Below are positions 8,457 to 17,470 of a stretch of DNA of 64,000 bases, piece by piece (position 1 is the first letter of the stretch; every line of letters starts with the position of its first letter). The position numbers and the translations under genes were made by a program. The notes beneath the pieces were generated by a model. The model saw nothing but the letters and a program-made list of their open reading frames with translations. It had not been told where the DNA came from and searched no databases. The stretch is from Larkinella terrae (lineage in GTDB: Bacteria; Bacteroidota; Bacteroidia; Cytophagales; Spirosomataceae): assembly GCF_009668025.1 (NCBI RefSeq), contig NZ_WJXZ01000021.1, positions 48,185 to 112,184 of the forward strand, given 5' to 3'.

Positions 8457-9614
8457 TCAATCGCCACGGCGACCCGACCGCATTCCTATCTTTTGTAACG
8501 CCTGTACCAGCGCATCAATTTCGTTTTCGGAATTGAACGCGTGCAGGCAAATCCGTAGTCGTTCGCGACCCGCCGGAACCGTCGGACTCAGAATCGGCCG
8601 GATGTCGAAACCGGCCTGCTGAAGCTGGCTGGCCACCTGTCGGCAGGCATCGTTTCCGGGAACAATTAACCCCAGAATCGGGCTTTCGGCCGATGTCCAC
8701 TCGGTTTGCGGCAACTGTTCCTGAATCTGCTGCTGAAAATACGCCCGCAAGGAATGTAACCGCGCGATTAGCGGTTCATTTTCCGGCAAAAACCGGTAAA
8801 CACACCGGATTGCCAGCAGACTATGCGGAGGCAAAGCCGTTGAATACACGAACGAACGGGCAAAATTAATCAGAAAATCGCGCAATGCGGTCGAGCCAAC
8901 GACAGCCGCCCCGTGAACGCCCAGTGCTTTTCCAAAGGTATGAACCCGGGCGAACACCCGGTTTTGCAAACCAAGCGCCTGGACCAGCCCTTCGCCTTTG
9001 GGGCCAAAAACGCCTGTTGCGTGGGCTTCATCGACAATCAAAGCGGCCTCATAACGCTCGCACAAATCCACGATTTCGGGAAGCGGAGCCAGATCGCCGT
9101 CCATCGAATAAACCGATTCAATGGCGACGAAAACCGTGCCGGTGGCACGTTGTAAGCGGTTTTCCAGATCGGCGAGGTCGTTATGCTTAAATTTAAACCG
9201 ACTGGCAACGCTCAACCGGGCGCCATCGATCATGCTGGCGTGAATCAATTCGTCGGTCAGGAGCGTGTCGCCCCGCTGCGGTAAGCAGGCTAATAAGCCC
9301 ACATTTGCATCATAACCGGAATTGAAAATCAGCGCGGCTTCGGTTTCGTGAAAAGCGGCAATTTCGGTTTCAAGTTCTTCGGCCAGCGCCGAATTTCCGG
9401 CCAGCAATCGGGAACCGGTCGAGCCATTAAGCAAACTGGAATGGGAGCGTATGGCTTCTTCGATGGCATGTCGTAAAACCGCCGACCGCGCCAATCCCAG
9501 GTAATCATTGGAACAAAAATCAAGTACGTTTTCGGGCTTTTTTAGCGACCGGAGCAGCCCGGCAGCCCGGCGTTTTTCCAGTAATTCCTGAATAGACTTT
9601 TCAGCTCTTATCAC
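8457..9614 (-). CDS. bioF: 8-amino-7-oxononanoate synthase
   Basis: BioF condenses pimeloyl-thioester with alanine to KAPA. The 385-residue alpha-oxoamine synthase shows the expected order: LDFCSNDYLG near 31, GSTGSRLLAGN at 64-74, VDEAHATGVFG at 194-204 and the PLP lysine in HTFGKALG (K229). Translation starts at a GTG (9612-9614), preceded on the reverse strand by an A/G-rich GAGAATAAG. First gene of the leftward biotin operon; bioB, bioC and bioH are not in this window. Confidence 0.95.
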   Translation of the reverse strand: MIRAEKSIQELLEKRRAAGLLRSLKKPENVLDFCSNDYLGLARSAVLRHAIEEAIRSHSSLLNGSTGSRLLAGNSALAEELETEIAAFHETEAALIFNSGYDANVGLLACLPQRGDTLLTDELIHASMIDGARLSVASRFKFKHNDLADLENRLQRATGTVFVAIESVYSMDGDLAPLPEIVDLCERYEAALIVDEAHATGVFGPKGEGLVQALGLQNRVFARVHTFGKALGVHGAAVVGSTALRDFLINFARSFVYSTALPPHSLLAIRCVYRFLPENEPLIARLHSLRAYFQQQIQEQLPQTEWTSAESPILGLIVPGNDACRQVASQLQQAGFDIRPILSPTVPAGRERLRICLHAFNSENEIDALVQALQKIGMRSGRRGD

Positions 9615-9666
9615 CTTATTCTCAGATTATTCCCAAAGGCCGACAGAAGGGTAACGGCGAAAAAAA

Positions 9667-9780
9667 TGTGGACAAATGGGATGAAATCAAGACTTATCCA
9701 CACCCAGGTGTGGATAAGTGGATCTGTATTATATTTTTTGTATATAAAAGTTATCAAAATGGTAACAATTTGATAAACAA
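9667..9780. other. DnaA-box cluster with AT-rich flank: candidate origin or DnaA-binding site
   Basis: The bases 9692-9719 form a perfect palindrome with 13-base arms and a 2-base centre. It contains the exact DnaA box TTATCCACA at 9694-9702 and its exact reverse complement TGTGGATAA at 9709-9717. A third box with one mismatch, TGTGGACAA, lies at 9667-9675. Directly to the right, 9721-9780 is very AT-rich, begins GATCTGTATTATATTTTTTG (reminiscent of the GATCT-starting 13-mers of enterobacterial oriC) and contains TTATCAAA and TTTGATAA as an inverted pair (9751-9776). Together this resembles a small replication origin. It could instead be a terminator or operator between the GH109-like gene and bioF. 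dnaA is not nearby, which is common in Bacteroidota. Confidence 0.5.
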
Positions 9781-9830
9781 TTTATCCGGTAATTGGTTAC
9801 GCTTCACTTTGCAAAGCCGGAGAAAACCGC

Positions 9831-11222
9831 CTACACATCTTTGATGCGGGTGGTTCCGCCAACTGCCAGACTGATGTCGACCGGTTTATTGGTTTTCCAG
9901 GAACCACCCGTAAAATCTGGCACATCAATGGAATTGGAACGATGCGCCACCGACCATTCGCTGAGCGGCCCAATGCTGCTCCAGAGGGCGGCATCGTATA
10001 CATCCTGATCGAGCGGCAGACCGTTGCGCAGGCAGTCGATCAGCCGCCAGTCCATCAAAAAGTCCATCCCGCCGTGTCCGCCGACCTGCTTGGCCAGTTC
10101 GCCCACGCGCTTGACGATCTCCGGTTGGTATTTTTTCTCCAGTTCCTGGTATTCCTTTTCCGGCAGCCATTCGTGCCCCGTCGAAATCCGGCCGGGCAGC
10201 GGGTATTTCTGGGCGCTGGCTTTGGTGCCGCTGATCAGGTGAAGCCGGGAGTAAGGGCGCGGAGAACTGACGTCGTGCTGCAACATGATCGTGCGGCCTT
10301 TCTTCGTCCGAATGGTGGTTGTGTTCATGTTCCCCCGAAACGATTTTCCCTTGTATTGTTTGAAATAATCGTCGGTTTTGGCCAGTTCCTCCGCTTTTTT
10401 GGCGAGCATGAAATCGTTGCTGGACATCGAGATCAGGTAATCCATCTGATCTCCCCGGTTAATGTCTAGTACCTGCGCAATGGGACCCAAACCGTGGGTT
10501 GGATACAGGTTGCCGTTGCGCTGGTTTTCTTTCAGCCGCCAGAGGTCGTAACGTTTACTTTTATCGAAAAGCGAATCAAAGATGTCGTGAATGTACGCGC
10601 CTTCAACGTGGACAATATCCCCGAAAAAGCCCTGACGTGCCATATTGAGCGTCAGTAGTTCGAAGAAATCGTAGCAGCAATTTTCCAGCATCATGCAATG
10701 CTTTTTGGTGCGCTCGGAGGTTTCCACCAGTTTCCAGCAATCCTCGACGGTTGTGGCAATCGGAATTTCGCAAGCCACGTGTTTGCCCTGTTCCATCGCG
10801 TACAAGGCCATCGGCGCGTGCAGATTCCAGGGCGTGCAGATGTAAATCAGGTCAATATCTTTCCGGTCGCAGAGGGTTTTCCAGGCATCTGCTTTGCCGC
10901 TGTAAAAAGTGGGACGGTGAGTGGTTTTTTCCAGCAATTTCCGGGCCTCCTCGACGCGCTCCGGCCGAATATCGCAAACCGCCTGAATGACTACGTTTTC
11001 CAGGTGAACAATTCGCTGAAGCGCGCCCGTTCCCCGGTTTCCAACCCCGATGTACCCAATCCGAACCGTATCGATTTTGGGCGCACTAAAACCGCTCATG
11101 TTAAACACCTGGGGGCGCGGGGCGGGGGGCATTGGAGTCAGACCGTAGCTTAATTGACCGGTAGTGAGTCCGGCACCGGCTAAACCGGTCAGTTTCAGGA
11201 AGTCACGGCGTTGCTTTTTCAT
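9831..11222 (-). CDS. Gfo/Idh/MocA oxidoreductase, glycoside hydrolase family 109 type
   Basis: The 463-residue protein begins with a Tat-type signal (MKKQRRDFLKLTGLAGAGL) and then a Rossmann nucleotide-binding domain with GYIGVGNRGTGAL near residue 57, followed by ACEIPIATTVEDCW and the stretch KHCMMLENCCYDFFELLTLN, which I recognise from GH109 enzymes such as the alpha-N-acetylgalactosaminidase of Elizabethkingia. Those use tightly bound NAD to break glycosidic bonds by redox chemistry. The ATG at 11220-11222 is chosen because the Tat motif starts there. Exact sugar specificity is not known from sequence. Confidence 0.85.
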   Translation of the reverse strand: MKKQRRDFLKLTGLAGAGLTTGQLSYGLTPMPPAPRPQVFNMSGFSAPKIDTVRIGYIGVGNRGTGALQRIVHLENVVIQAVCDIRPERVEEARKLLEKTTHRPTFYSGKADAWKTLCDRKDIDLIYICTPWNLHAPMALYAMEQGKHVACEIPIATTVEDCWKLVETSERTKKHCMMLENCCYDFFELLTLNMARQGFFGDIVHVEGAYIHDIFDSLFDKSKRYDLWRLKENQRNGNLYPTHGLGPIAQVLDINRGDQMDYLISMSSNDFMLAKKAEELAKTDDYFKQYKGKSFRGNMNTTTIRTKKGRTIMLQHDVSSPRPYSRLHLISGTKASAQKYPLPGRISTGHEWLPEKEYQELEKKYQPEIVKRVGELAKQVGGHGGMDFLMDWRLIDCLRNGLPLDQDVYDAALWSSIGPLSEWSVAHRSNSIDVPDFTGGSWKTNKPVDISLAVGGTTRIKDV

Positions 11223-11294
11223 GGGTATCGGGTTTCGCAAAACGGGCTTGTCCGGGCCGATTTGACGCGGAAGCAGAAACTTAAGAAGAATTCT

Positions 11295-12323
11295 TCAGGA
11301 AACCTGCAAAACCAGCTTCCCAAACTGTTTTCCGCTCTCTATTTTGCGCAGCGCCAGTTCCGCTTCGGCCAGCGGCATAATCTCGTCGATGACCGGAACG
11401 AGCTGGTGTTTTTCCACAAACCGGACCATATCGGCGAATTCAGCTTCGGTTCCCATCGTGGTTCCGTGGATGTTCAACTGCTTGAAAAATACCTTGGAAG
11501 GCGCTACGTCCGTGATGTTACCGGTCGTTCCGCCGTAAAAAACGATCCGTCCGCCCGGCGCGGCCACATCGACCAGTTTGGCAAAACCGGGTCCGGCAGC
11601 ACTGTCGATGATCACGTCGAAAAAACCGCCTTTGCCACCGCCGGTTTGGGCCAGCAGTGTTTTCGCCCAGTCGGCCTCCCGGTAATTGATGCCGCCCGTT
11701 GCACCCAATTCCTGCGCGCGTTGCAGTTTTTCTGCCGAACCGGACGTTACCCAGACTTCGGCCCCGGCCGCTTTGGCAAATTGCAGCGCGGCTAACGCTC
11801 CTCCGCCACCAATACCGGTGATCAGAACGCGCTCGGGTTGGCCCGTTGGATTTTGCGCCAATCCGGCCCGGGTCATGAGTGCGCGCCAGGCCGTCAGACC
11901 CGTGAGTGGGAGAGCAGCAGCCTGTTGGAAAGAAAGATGTTGTGGTTTTCGGTGGAGGTATTTGACTTCAATTTTGACGTATTCGGCGAAGGTTCCGTTG
12001 TCGGGCATGCCCAGAATCTTGAAATCCGGTCCGTAAAAATGCGGGCTAGGCCCCCAGTTCAGCGCCGGATTGATGATCACCTCCTCGTTTTTCCAGGCCG
12101 GATCGACGCCCTCGCCCAGCTCGACCACCACTCCCGCGCCGTCGGAACCCAGCACGACGGGGAGCTTCATTTTGGGGTATAAACCGTGCTGCACGTAAAC
12201 ATCCCGGTGGTTGATGGCCGCAGCCTTGATCTGGACAATCGCTTCGCCCGGCCCGGCTACCGGTTTTTCCATATCGATGTATTGCGCAAACTCGTGAAGC
12301 CCGGGTTGAAAAATTGCCTTCAT
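11295..12323 (-). CDS. Zinc-type alcohol dehydrogenase / quinone oxidoreductase (MDR family)
   Basis: The 342-residue medium-chain dehydrogenase has the N-terminal GroES-like domain (INHRDVYVQHGLYP near 39, GSDGAGVVVELG near 60) and a C-terminal NAD(P)-binding domain with LITGIGGGGALAALQFAKAAGA near 165. The structural-zinc cysteines of classic alcohol dehydrogenases are absent, pointing to the quinone-oxidoreductase branch. The substrate is unknown. Its ATG overlaps the murQ stop (ATGA at 12320-12323), so it is translationally coupled to murQ. Confidence 0.85.
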   Translation of the reverse strand: MKAIFQPGLHEFAQYIDMEKPVAGPGEAIVQIKAAAINHRDVYVQHGLYPKMKLPVVLGSDGAGVVVELGEGVDPAWKNEEVIINPALNWGPSPHFYGPDFKILGMPDNGTFAEYVKIEVKYLHRKPQHLSFQQAAALPLTGLTAWRALMTRAGLAQNPTGQPERVLITGIGGGGALAALQFAKAAGAEVWVTSGSAEKLQRAQELGATGGINYREADWAKTLLAQTGGGKGGFFDVIIDSAAGPGFAKLVDVAAPGGRIVFYGGTTGNITDVAPSKVFFKQLNIHGTTMGTEAEFADMVRFVEKHQLVPVIDEIMPLAEAELALRKIESGKQFGKLVLQVS

Positions 12324-13132
12324 TTTTCCGAATTAGTATTGACGTTCAAAACCGCATTCCGTACACTGCCGTATTTGGCGAGTAACTCTTCGGCCCGTTC
12401 GCGCGACACACCGGTTTCACTCATGACCATGTTGGCCGCCCGGATTTTCAGTTTGTGGTTCGTCAATTGCATATCGACCATTTTGTTGCCTTTCACCCGA
12501 CCCAGCTGAATCATCACCGAGGTTGAAATCATGTTCAGAACCAGCTTCTGCGCCGTTCCGGATTTCATGCGTGTGCTGCCCGTCACAAATTCCGGCCCAA
12601 CGACCACTTCGACCGGGAATTCGGCGGCTTTGGCCACGGCTGATCCGGGATTACAAACGACGCAGCCCGTCAGCACACCGGCTTCGCGGGCTTTCTCTAA
12701 ACCGCCGATCACGTAGGGTGTCCGGCCCGATGCCGCAATGCCGATAAGCGTGTCCAACTGATCGATGTGAAAAGCCTGCAAATCCTTCCAGGCCTGCTCC
12801 GAATCATCTTCTGCGTTTTCAACAGCACTGCGGATGGCGCGGTCACCACCGGCAATGATACCGACCACCAGATCCGGCGAAACTCCATACGTTGGCGGGC
12901 ATTCCGACGCATCAACAATTCCCAGCCGACCGCTCGTTCCGGCACCAATATAGAACAACCGGCCTCCTTCCTTCATTCGTTTGACGATCGCCGTCACCAG
13001 GGCTTCGATTTGCGGAATGGCTTTCTCAACCGCCAAAGGAACGGTTTTGTCTTCATTATTGATACTGGTCAGCAAGGTCTGCACGGACATTTGCTCCAGG
13101 TGGTCGTAATGGGATGCGTTTTCGGTAATCAT
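12320..13132 (-). CDS. murQ: N-acetylmuramic acid 6-phosphate etherase
   Basis: MurQ splits the lactyl ether of MurNAc-6-phosphate to give GlcNAc-6-phosphate, recycling or using peptidoglycan sugars in the cytoplasm. The 270-residue SIS-domain protein shows FYIGAGTSGRLGIVDASECP (60-79) with the expected catalytic glutamate (E77), EDDSEQAW near 107 and TGSTRMKSGTAQK near 186, and a C-terminal UBA-like helix bundle. It is divergent from the ilv operon and overlaps the next gene by 4 bases. Confidence 0.95.
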   Translation of the reverse strand: MITENASHYDHLEQMSVQTLLTSINNEDKTVPLAVEKAIPQIEALVTAIVKRMKEGGRLFYIGAGTSGRLGIVDASECPPTYGVSPDLVVGIIAGGDRAIRSAVENAEDDSEQAWKDLQAFHIDQLDTLIGIAASGRTPYVIGGLEKAREAGVLTGCVVCNPGSAVAKAAEFPVEVVVGPEFVTGSTRMKSGTAQKLVLNMISTSVMIQLGRVKGNKMVDMQLTNHKLKIRAANMVMSETGVSRERAEELLAKYGSVRNAVLNVNTNSEK

Positions 13133-13225
13133 AGTATAGTGCTATTTCTTGTCTATCAAAAGTACAATCATTTATATTCTAACTATGCATAGTAAAAAAA
13201 AATGCTAAAAAACCGGGCAAATCGC

Positions 13226-13256
13226 TTGACAATTTTATTTCAATTTTTTTCCTTTG
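13226..13256 (+). promoter_or_regulatory. Likely promoter of the ilv-leu locus
   Basis: TTGAC at 13226-13230 and TTCCTTTG at 13249-13256 fit the Bacteroidota pair TTTG / TAnnTTTG with 20 bases between TTG and the -7 box; the -7 box has one mismatch (TT for TA). It lies 42 bases before the ilvD ATG. Confidence 0.45.
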
Positions 13257-13273
13257 AAACAAAATACGCTTTC

Positions 13274-13287
13274 AGCGAATTTTCGCT
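13274..13287. promoter_or_regulatory. Palindrome AGCGAATTTTCGCT in the ilvD leader
   Basis: A perfect 6+2+6 dyad (AGCGAA, TT, TTCGCT) lies just downstream of the probable transcription start and 10 bases before the ilvD ATG. It could be an operator or a small hairpin in the leader that affects translation; no regulator gene is next to it. Confidence 0.4.
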
Positions 13288-13297
13288 AATCGAGATT

Positions 13298-15007
13298 ATG
13301 ACCACTATAGCAACCGAAAAAGAAGGCCAATTAAACCGGTACAGCGCCACCCTTACTCAGGAAGTTAGTAACCCTGCCGCTCAAGCCATGCTCTACGGCA
13401 TCGGCCTGACGGAGGAAGACATGCAGAAACCCCAGATCGGGATTGCCAGTGCCGGTTATGATGGCAACCCGTGCAACATTCACCTGAATGGGCTGGCGGC
13501 TTACGTTAAAAAAGGCGTCAACGAAAGCGGTTTGGTGGGCTTGGTGTTCAACACGATCGGGGTTTCCGACGGGATGACCAACGGGAACGACGGCATGTCG
13601 TACTCGCTGCCGTCGCGCGATCTGATCGCGGATTCGATTGAAACCGTGGTGCATGCCCAGTGGTATGACGGCGTGATTGCGGTGGTGGGTTGCGATAAAA
13701 ACATGCCCGGGGCCTTGATGGCCGTAGGCCGGTTAAACCGCCCGGCAATTCTGGTGTACGGCGGCACGATCCGGTCGGGGAGCTATAAAGGACAAAAATT
13801 AGACATTGTGTCGGCGTTTGAAGCGTACGGTAAAAAAGTAGCCGGAAACATCAGCGACGAAGATTATAAAGGCGTCATCCAGAATTCGATTCCGGGTGCG
13901 GGTGCCTGCGGAGGGATGTATACCGCCAACACGATGGCATCGTCGATGGAGGCCATGGGATTAAGCCTGCCTTACAGTTCATCGTTTCCGGCCACGCACG
14001 AAGGCAAACAGGAAGAGTGCCGCAAAATCGGTGCCGCCATGATGAACCTGCTGGCCAGGAACATTCGCCCCCGCGACATCATGACCAAAAAGGCGTTTGA
14101 AAATGCGATGACGGTGGTGATGGCACTTGGCGGTTCGACGAATGCGGTTTTGCATTACCTCGCCATTGCCAAGTCGGTCGGGGTTTCGCTGACGCTGAAA
14201 GATATTCAGGACATCAGCGACCGGACACCGTACCTGGGTGATCTGAAACCGAGCGGCAAGTATTTCATGGAAGATGTGCTGGCGATTGGGGGAGTTCCGG
14301 CGGTGATGAAATACCTGTACAAAGAAGGATACATTCACGGCGATTGCCTGACGGTGACGGGAAAAACCGTTGCCGAAAATCTGGAAGAAGCACCGGATCT
14401 GGATTTTGAAACCCAGAACATTATCCGGCCACTGTCGAACCCGATCAAGAAAACCGGTCACATTCAGATTCTGTACGGCAACCTGGCGACGCAGGGCGCC
14501 GTTGCCAAGATTACCGGCAAGGAAGGCGAACGGTTTGAAGGCATTGCCAAAGTGTGTGAGCGCGAAGAACAGCTCCTGGAATTCATCCAGAAAAGAGAAA
14601 TTAAGGAAGGACACGTGGTCGTGATTCGCTACGAAGGCCCGAAAGGTGGCCCTGGAATGCCCGAAATGCTGAAACCAACATCGGCGATTATGGGTCTGGG
14701 TCTGGGCGATAAAGTGGCGTTGATTACCGACGGGCGGTTTTCGGGCGGAACGCACGGTTTTGTAGTGGGCCACATTACGCCCGAAGCGCAGGAAGGCGGC
14801 AATCTGGCGCTGGTTCGCGACGGTGACAAAATCACGATCGACGCTGTCAACAACGTCATTCACATGCACGTTTCGGACGAAGAACTCGCTGAACGCCGGG
14901 CGAACTGGACAGTTCCACCCCTGGAAAAAGCCGCCGATCACGGTATCCTGCGGAAATACGTAAAACTGGTCAGTTCGGCGAGCGAAGGCTGCGTAACCGA
15001 TGCGTAG
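13298..15007 (+). CDS. ilvD: Dihydroxy-acid dehydratase
   Basis: IlvD dehydrates dihydroxy acids to the 2-keto acids that precede valine and isoleucine, using an Fe-S cluster. The 569-residue protein has conserved cysteines C59 (GNPCN), C132 (VGCDKNMPG) and C204 ([14 protein letters not shown]), the pattern of cluster ligands in the family, and [14 protein letters not shown] near the C-terminus. The ATG at 13298 is preferred over an upstream in-frame ATG at 13202 because the extra 32 residues read through the promoter and have no homologous look. First gene of the branched-chain locus. Confidence 0.96.
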   Translation: MTTIATEKEGQLNRYSATLTQEVSNPAAQAMLYGIGLTEEDMQKPQIGIASAGYDGNPCNIHLNGLAAYVKKGVNESGLVGLVFNTIGVSDGMTNGNDGMSYSLPSRDLIADSIETVVHAQWYDGVIAVVGCDKNMPGALMAVGRLNRPAILVYGGTIRSGSYKGQKLDIVSAFEAYGKKVAGNISDEDYKGVIQNSIPGAGACGGMYTANTMASSMEAMGLSLPYSSSFPATHEGKQEECRKIGAAMMNLLARNIRPRDIMTKKAFENAMTVVMALGGSTNAVLHYLAIAKSVGVSLTLKDIQDISDRTPYLGDLKPSGKYFMEDVLAIGGVPAVMKYLYKEGYIHGDCLTVTGKTVAENLEEAPDLDFETQNIIRPLSNPIKKTGHIQILYGNLATQGAVAKITGKEGERFEGIAKVCEREEQLLEFIQKREIKEGHVVVIRYEGPKGGPGMPEMLKPTSAIMGLGLGDKVALITDGRFSGGTHGFVVGHITPEAQEGGNLALVRDGDKITIDAVNNVIHMHVSDEELAERRANWTVPPLEKAADHGILRKYVKLVSSASEGCVTDA

Positions 15008-15064
15008 ATAAGAAATATAAAGTGAGTCTTCATCAGCGGTACTATTTTTTAAACAGACAATACG

Positions 15065-16816
15065 ATGAATACAACGGTCAGTGAATTAACAGCAGAAGAA
15101 CCCCAACCGGCGGCTAAGTTGATTAAACCCCTGACGGGGGCCGAAGCCCTGATGCAGGCGCTGGTGGAAGAGGGCGTAGAAACCATTTTTGGCTACCCCG
15201 GCGGGGCTATTATGCCAGTCTACGACGCTTTGTACGATTATCAGGATCGTCTGAACCATATTCTGGTGCGGCACGAGCAGGGCGCGGCCCACGCTGCCGA
15301 AGGCTACGCCCGCATCACGGGCCGGGCAGGCGTCTGTCTGGTTACCTCAGGACCGGGTGCTACGAACCTGGTGACCGGAATTGCCGACGCGCAGATCGAC
15401 TCCACGCCGATGGTGTGTCTGATCGGGCAGGTCGGTATGAAACTGCTGGGAACCGACGCGTTTCAGGAAACCGACGTGATTGGCGTAACGATGCCGATTA
15501 CGAAATGGAACTACCAGATTACGAGTGCCGACGAGATTCCAGAAATTGTCGCGAAAGCCTTTTACCTCGCGCAATCGGGTCGGCCGGGGCCGGTGGTGAT
15601 TGATATTACGAAGAACGCGCAGCAGGAGCTGATGAAAAAACCGTTCTCGTACAAAAAGTGCGAGAAAGTACCCAGCTACCGCCCGCGTCTGGTGCCGAAA
15701 CAGGAGCAGCTGGAAAAAGCTGCTGAACTGATCAATAAGGCCAAAAAACCGTACATGCTGGTCGGCCACGGCGTGCTGATTTCCAAAGCCGAGCAGGAAC
15801 TGATCGCGTTTGTCGAAAAAACCGGTATTCCGGTAGCGACGACCTTGTTGGGGCAATCGGCCATTTCGGTGGATCATCCCCTGTATACAGGCTGGTTGGG
15901 AATGCACGGCAACTACGGACCCAATGTCATGACCGATCAGTGCGACCTGCTGATTGGCGTTGGGATGCGTTTCGATGACCGCGTAACGGGGAACCCCGAA
16001 CTGTTTGCCCGCCAGGCCAAAGTGGTTCACCTGGAGATCGATCCGGCCGAAATCGACAAGATTATTAAGGCGGATGCGCCGGTGATTGGCGATGCCAAAG
16101 AGATTTTGACCCGCCTGCTCCCGCTGGTGAATGAGAACGACCATACGGCCTGGCGCAACGAATTCCGGCAGTACGACGACATAGAAGACGAGAAAGTAAC
16201 GCTGCCCGCAATTGCTCCGACAACCGAGAAAATTAAAATGGCGGAAGCCATTGATTTGCTGTCGAAAAAGACGCGCGGAGAAGCCGTGATGGTGGCCGAT
16301 GTCGGCCAGCACCAGATGATGACCTCGGCGTATTACGAGTTTAAAAAACCGCACAGCCTGGTGACGTCGGGCGGTTTGGGAACGATGGGTTTTGCCCTTC
16401 CGGCGGCTTTCGGCGCCAAAGTGGGCGATCCGAGCCGGGAAGTAATTGCCATCATCGGCGACGGCTGTTTCCAGATGACGATTCAGGAGCTGGGCACCAT
16501 CGCGCAGAACAAGCTTCCGGTGAAGATCATCATTCTGAATAACAACTTCCTGGGGATGGTTCGGCAGTGGCAGCAATTGTTCCACAACCGCCGGTATTCC
16601 TTCGTGGAATTGCAGAATCCGGATTTCATCACGATTGCCAAAGGCTTCGGGATTGCCGGACATACCTGCGCCCAGCGGGAAGACTTGTCGGCGTCGCTCG
16701 ATACACTCCTGGCGTCAGATAAACCGTATTTGCTGGAAATCATCGTTGAGAAAGAAGAAAATATCTTCCCCATGATTCCGGCCGGGACGAGTGTCGCTTC
16801 GATTCGACTGGAATGA
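15065..16816 (+). CDS. ilvB: Acetolactate synthase, large (catalytic) subunit
   Basis: The enzyme joins two pyruvates, or pyruvate with 2-ketobutyrate, using thiamine diphosphate, at the entry to the valine, leucine and isoleucine pathways. The 583-residue protein has the catalytic glutamate in RHEQGAAHAAEGYAR (E71), the central FAD/structural domain, and the C-terminal ThDP motif beginning GDGCFQMTIQELGT and ending in LNNNFLGMVRQWQ. Length is typical. It starts 57 bases after ilvD. Confidence 0.96.
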   Translation: MNTTVSELTAEEPQPAAKLIKPLTGAEALMQALVEEGVETIFGYPGGAIMPVYDALYDYQDRLNHILVRHEQGAAHAAEGYARITGRAGVCLVTSGPGATNLVTGIADAQIDSTPMVCLIGQVGMKLLGTDAFQETDVIGVTMPITKWNYQITSADEIPEIVAKAFYLAQSGRPGPVVIDITKNAQQELMKKPFSYKKCEKVPSYRPRLVPKQEQLEKAAELINKAKKPYMLVGHGVLISKAEQELIAFVEKTGIPVATTLLGQSAISVDHPLYTGWLGMHGNYGPNVMTDQCDLLIGVGMRFDDRVTGNPELFARQAKVVHLEIDPAEIDKIIKADAPVIGDAKEILTRLLPLVNENDHTAWRNEFRQYDDIEDEKVTLPAIAPTTEKIKMAEAIDLLSKKTRGEAVMVADVGQHQMMTSAYYEFKKPHSLVTSGGLGTMGFALPAAFGAKVGDPSREVIAIIGDGCFQMTIQELGTIAQNKLPVKIIILNNNFLGMVRQWQQLFHNRRYSFVELQNPDFITIAKGFGIAGHTCAQREDLSASLDTLLASDKPYLLEIIVEKEENIFPMIPAGTSVASIRLE

Positions 16817-16826
16817 TTCTGTCCCA

Positions 16827-16893
16827 ACGGACTGATAGTCCGTGTTTTTATCCACTCAGTGAGCCATCAGAATTTCACGGACTGAAGTCCGTG
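16827..16893. repeat. Pair of REP-like hairpins between ilvB and ilvN
   Basis: Two related palindromes in the same orientation, ACGGACTGATAGTCCGT (16827-16843) and CACGGACTGAAGTCCGTG (16876-16893), lie 32 bases apart in the 86-base gap between the two subunit genes; CACTCAGTG forms a smaller dyad between them. This looks like a REP-type doublet that may stabilise or process the mRNA. It displaces the small-subunit start away from the large-subunit stop. Confidence 0.7.
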
Positions 16894-16902
16894 GGTACGA
16901 AA

Positions 16903-17436
16903 ATGAACACTTACACCATTTGCATATTCACCGAAAACACGATTGGGCTGCTTAATCGGATTACGATCATTTTCACCCGTCGGCGGATCAACATCGAGAG
17001 CCTGACGGTTTCGGAAACCGAACGAATGGGCGTTTCGCGGTTTACCATTGTCATCAAGCATGAGTCGCGGGAGACGGTGGAAAAACTGGTCCGCCAGATT
17101 CGGAAAATCATCGAAGTCATGGCGGTTTTCGGGTATTTGAACGACGAAATCGTTTCGAACGAAATCGCTCTGTTCAAGATCGCAACGCCCCTGGGTTCCA
17201 AACCGCTCGACATTGAATACATCAACAAAAACTTCAATGCGTGGGTGGTTTACTGGCAGCTGGACTACGTCGTAATTGAGAAAACCGGGTCGGAAAAGGA
17301 GATTTTCGAGTTTTTCAGTTACATCAAACCCCACGGAATTCTGGAATTTGTGCGGTCGGGTCGGGTTGCGGTTGGCAAAACCGAGAAGGGGCTCGTCGAG
17401 TATTTGCCTGAATATGAGTGGGAGTATTATCTGTAG
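16903..17436 (+). CDS. ilvN: Acetolactate synthase, small (regulatory) subunit
   Basis: The 177-residue protein starts MNTYTICIFTENTIGLLNRI, the beginning of the ACT domain that binds valine and gives feedback control of IlvB, followed by the C-terminal small-subunit domain from about residue 85. An in-frame reading from 16813 would add 30 residues encoded by the REP-like repeats, so the ATG at 16903 is chosen. The protein is within the usual 160-195 residue range. Confidence 0.93.
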   Translation: MNTYTICIFTENTIGLLNRITIIFTRRRINIESLTVSETERMGVSRFTIVIKHESRETVEKLVRQIRKIIEVMAVFGYLNDEIVSNEIALFKIATPLGSKPLDIEYINKNFNAWVVYWQLDYVVIEKTGSEKEIFEFFSYIKPHGILEFVRSGRVAVGKTEKGLVEYLPEYEWEYYL

Positions 17437-17470
17437 AAATGCGATATTTGCGGCCGGATAACTCAACTAC

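Noticed and set aside
13979..14941. 320-codon frame antisense to ilvD
   Set aside because: Same kind of shadow; no signal or conserved motif.
15347..16663. 438-codon frame antisense to ilvB
   Set aside because: Rich in His, Arg and Gln as is typical of a complementary-strand shadow of a GC-rich gene; ilvB has all catalytic motifs on the other strand.
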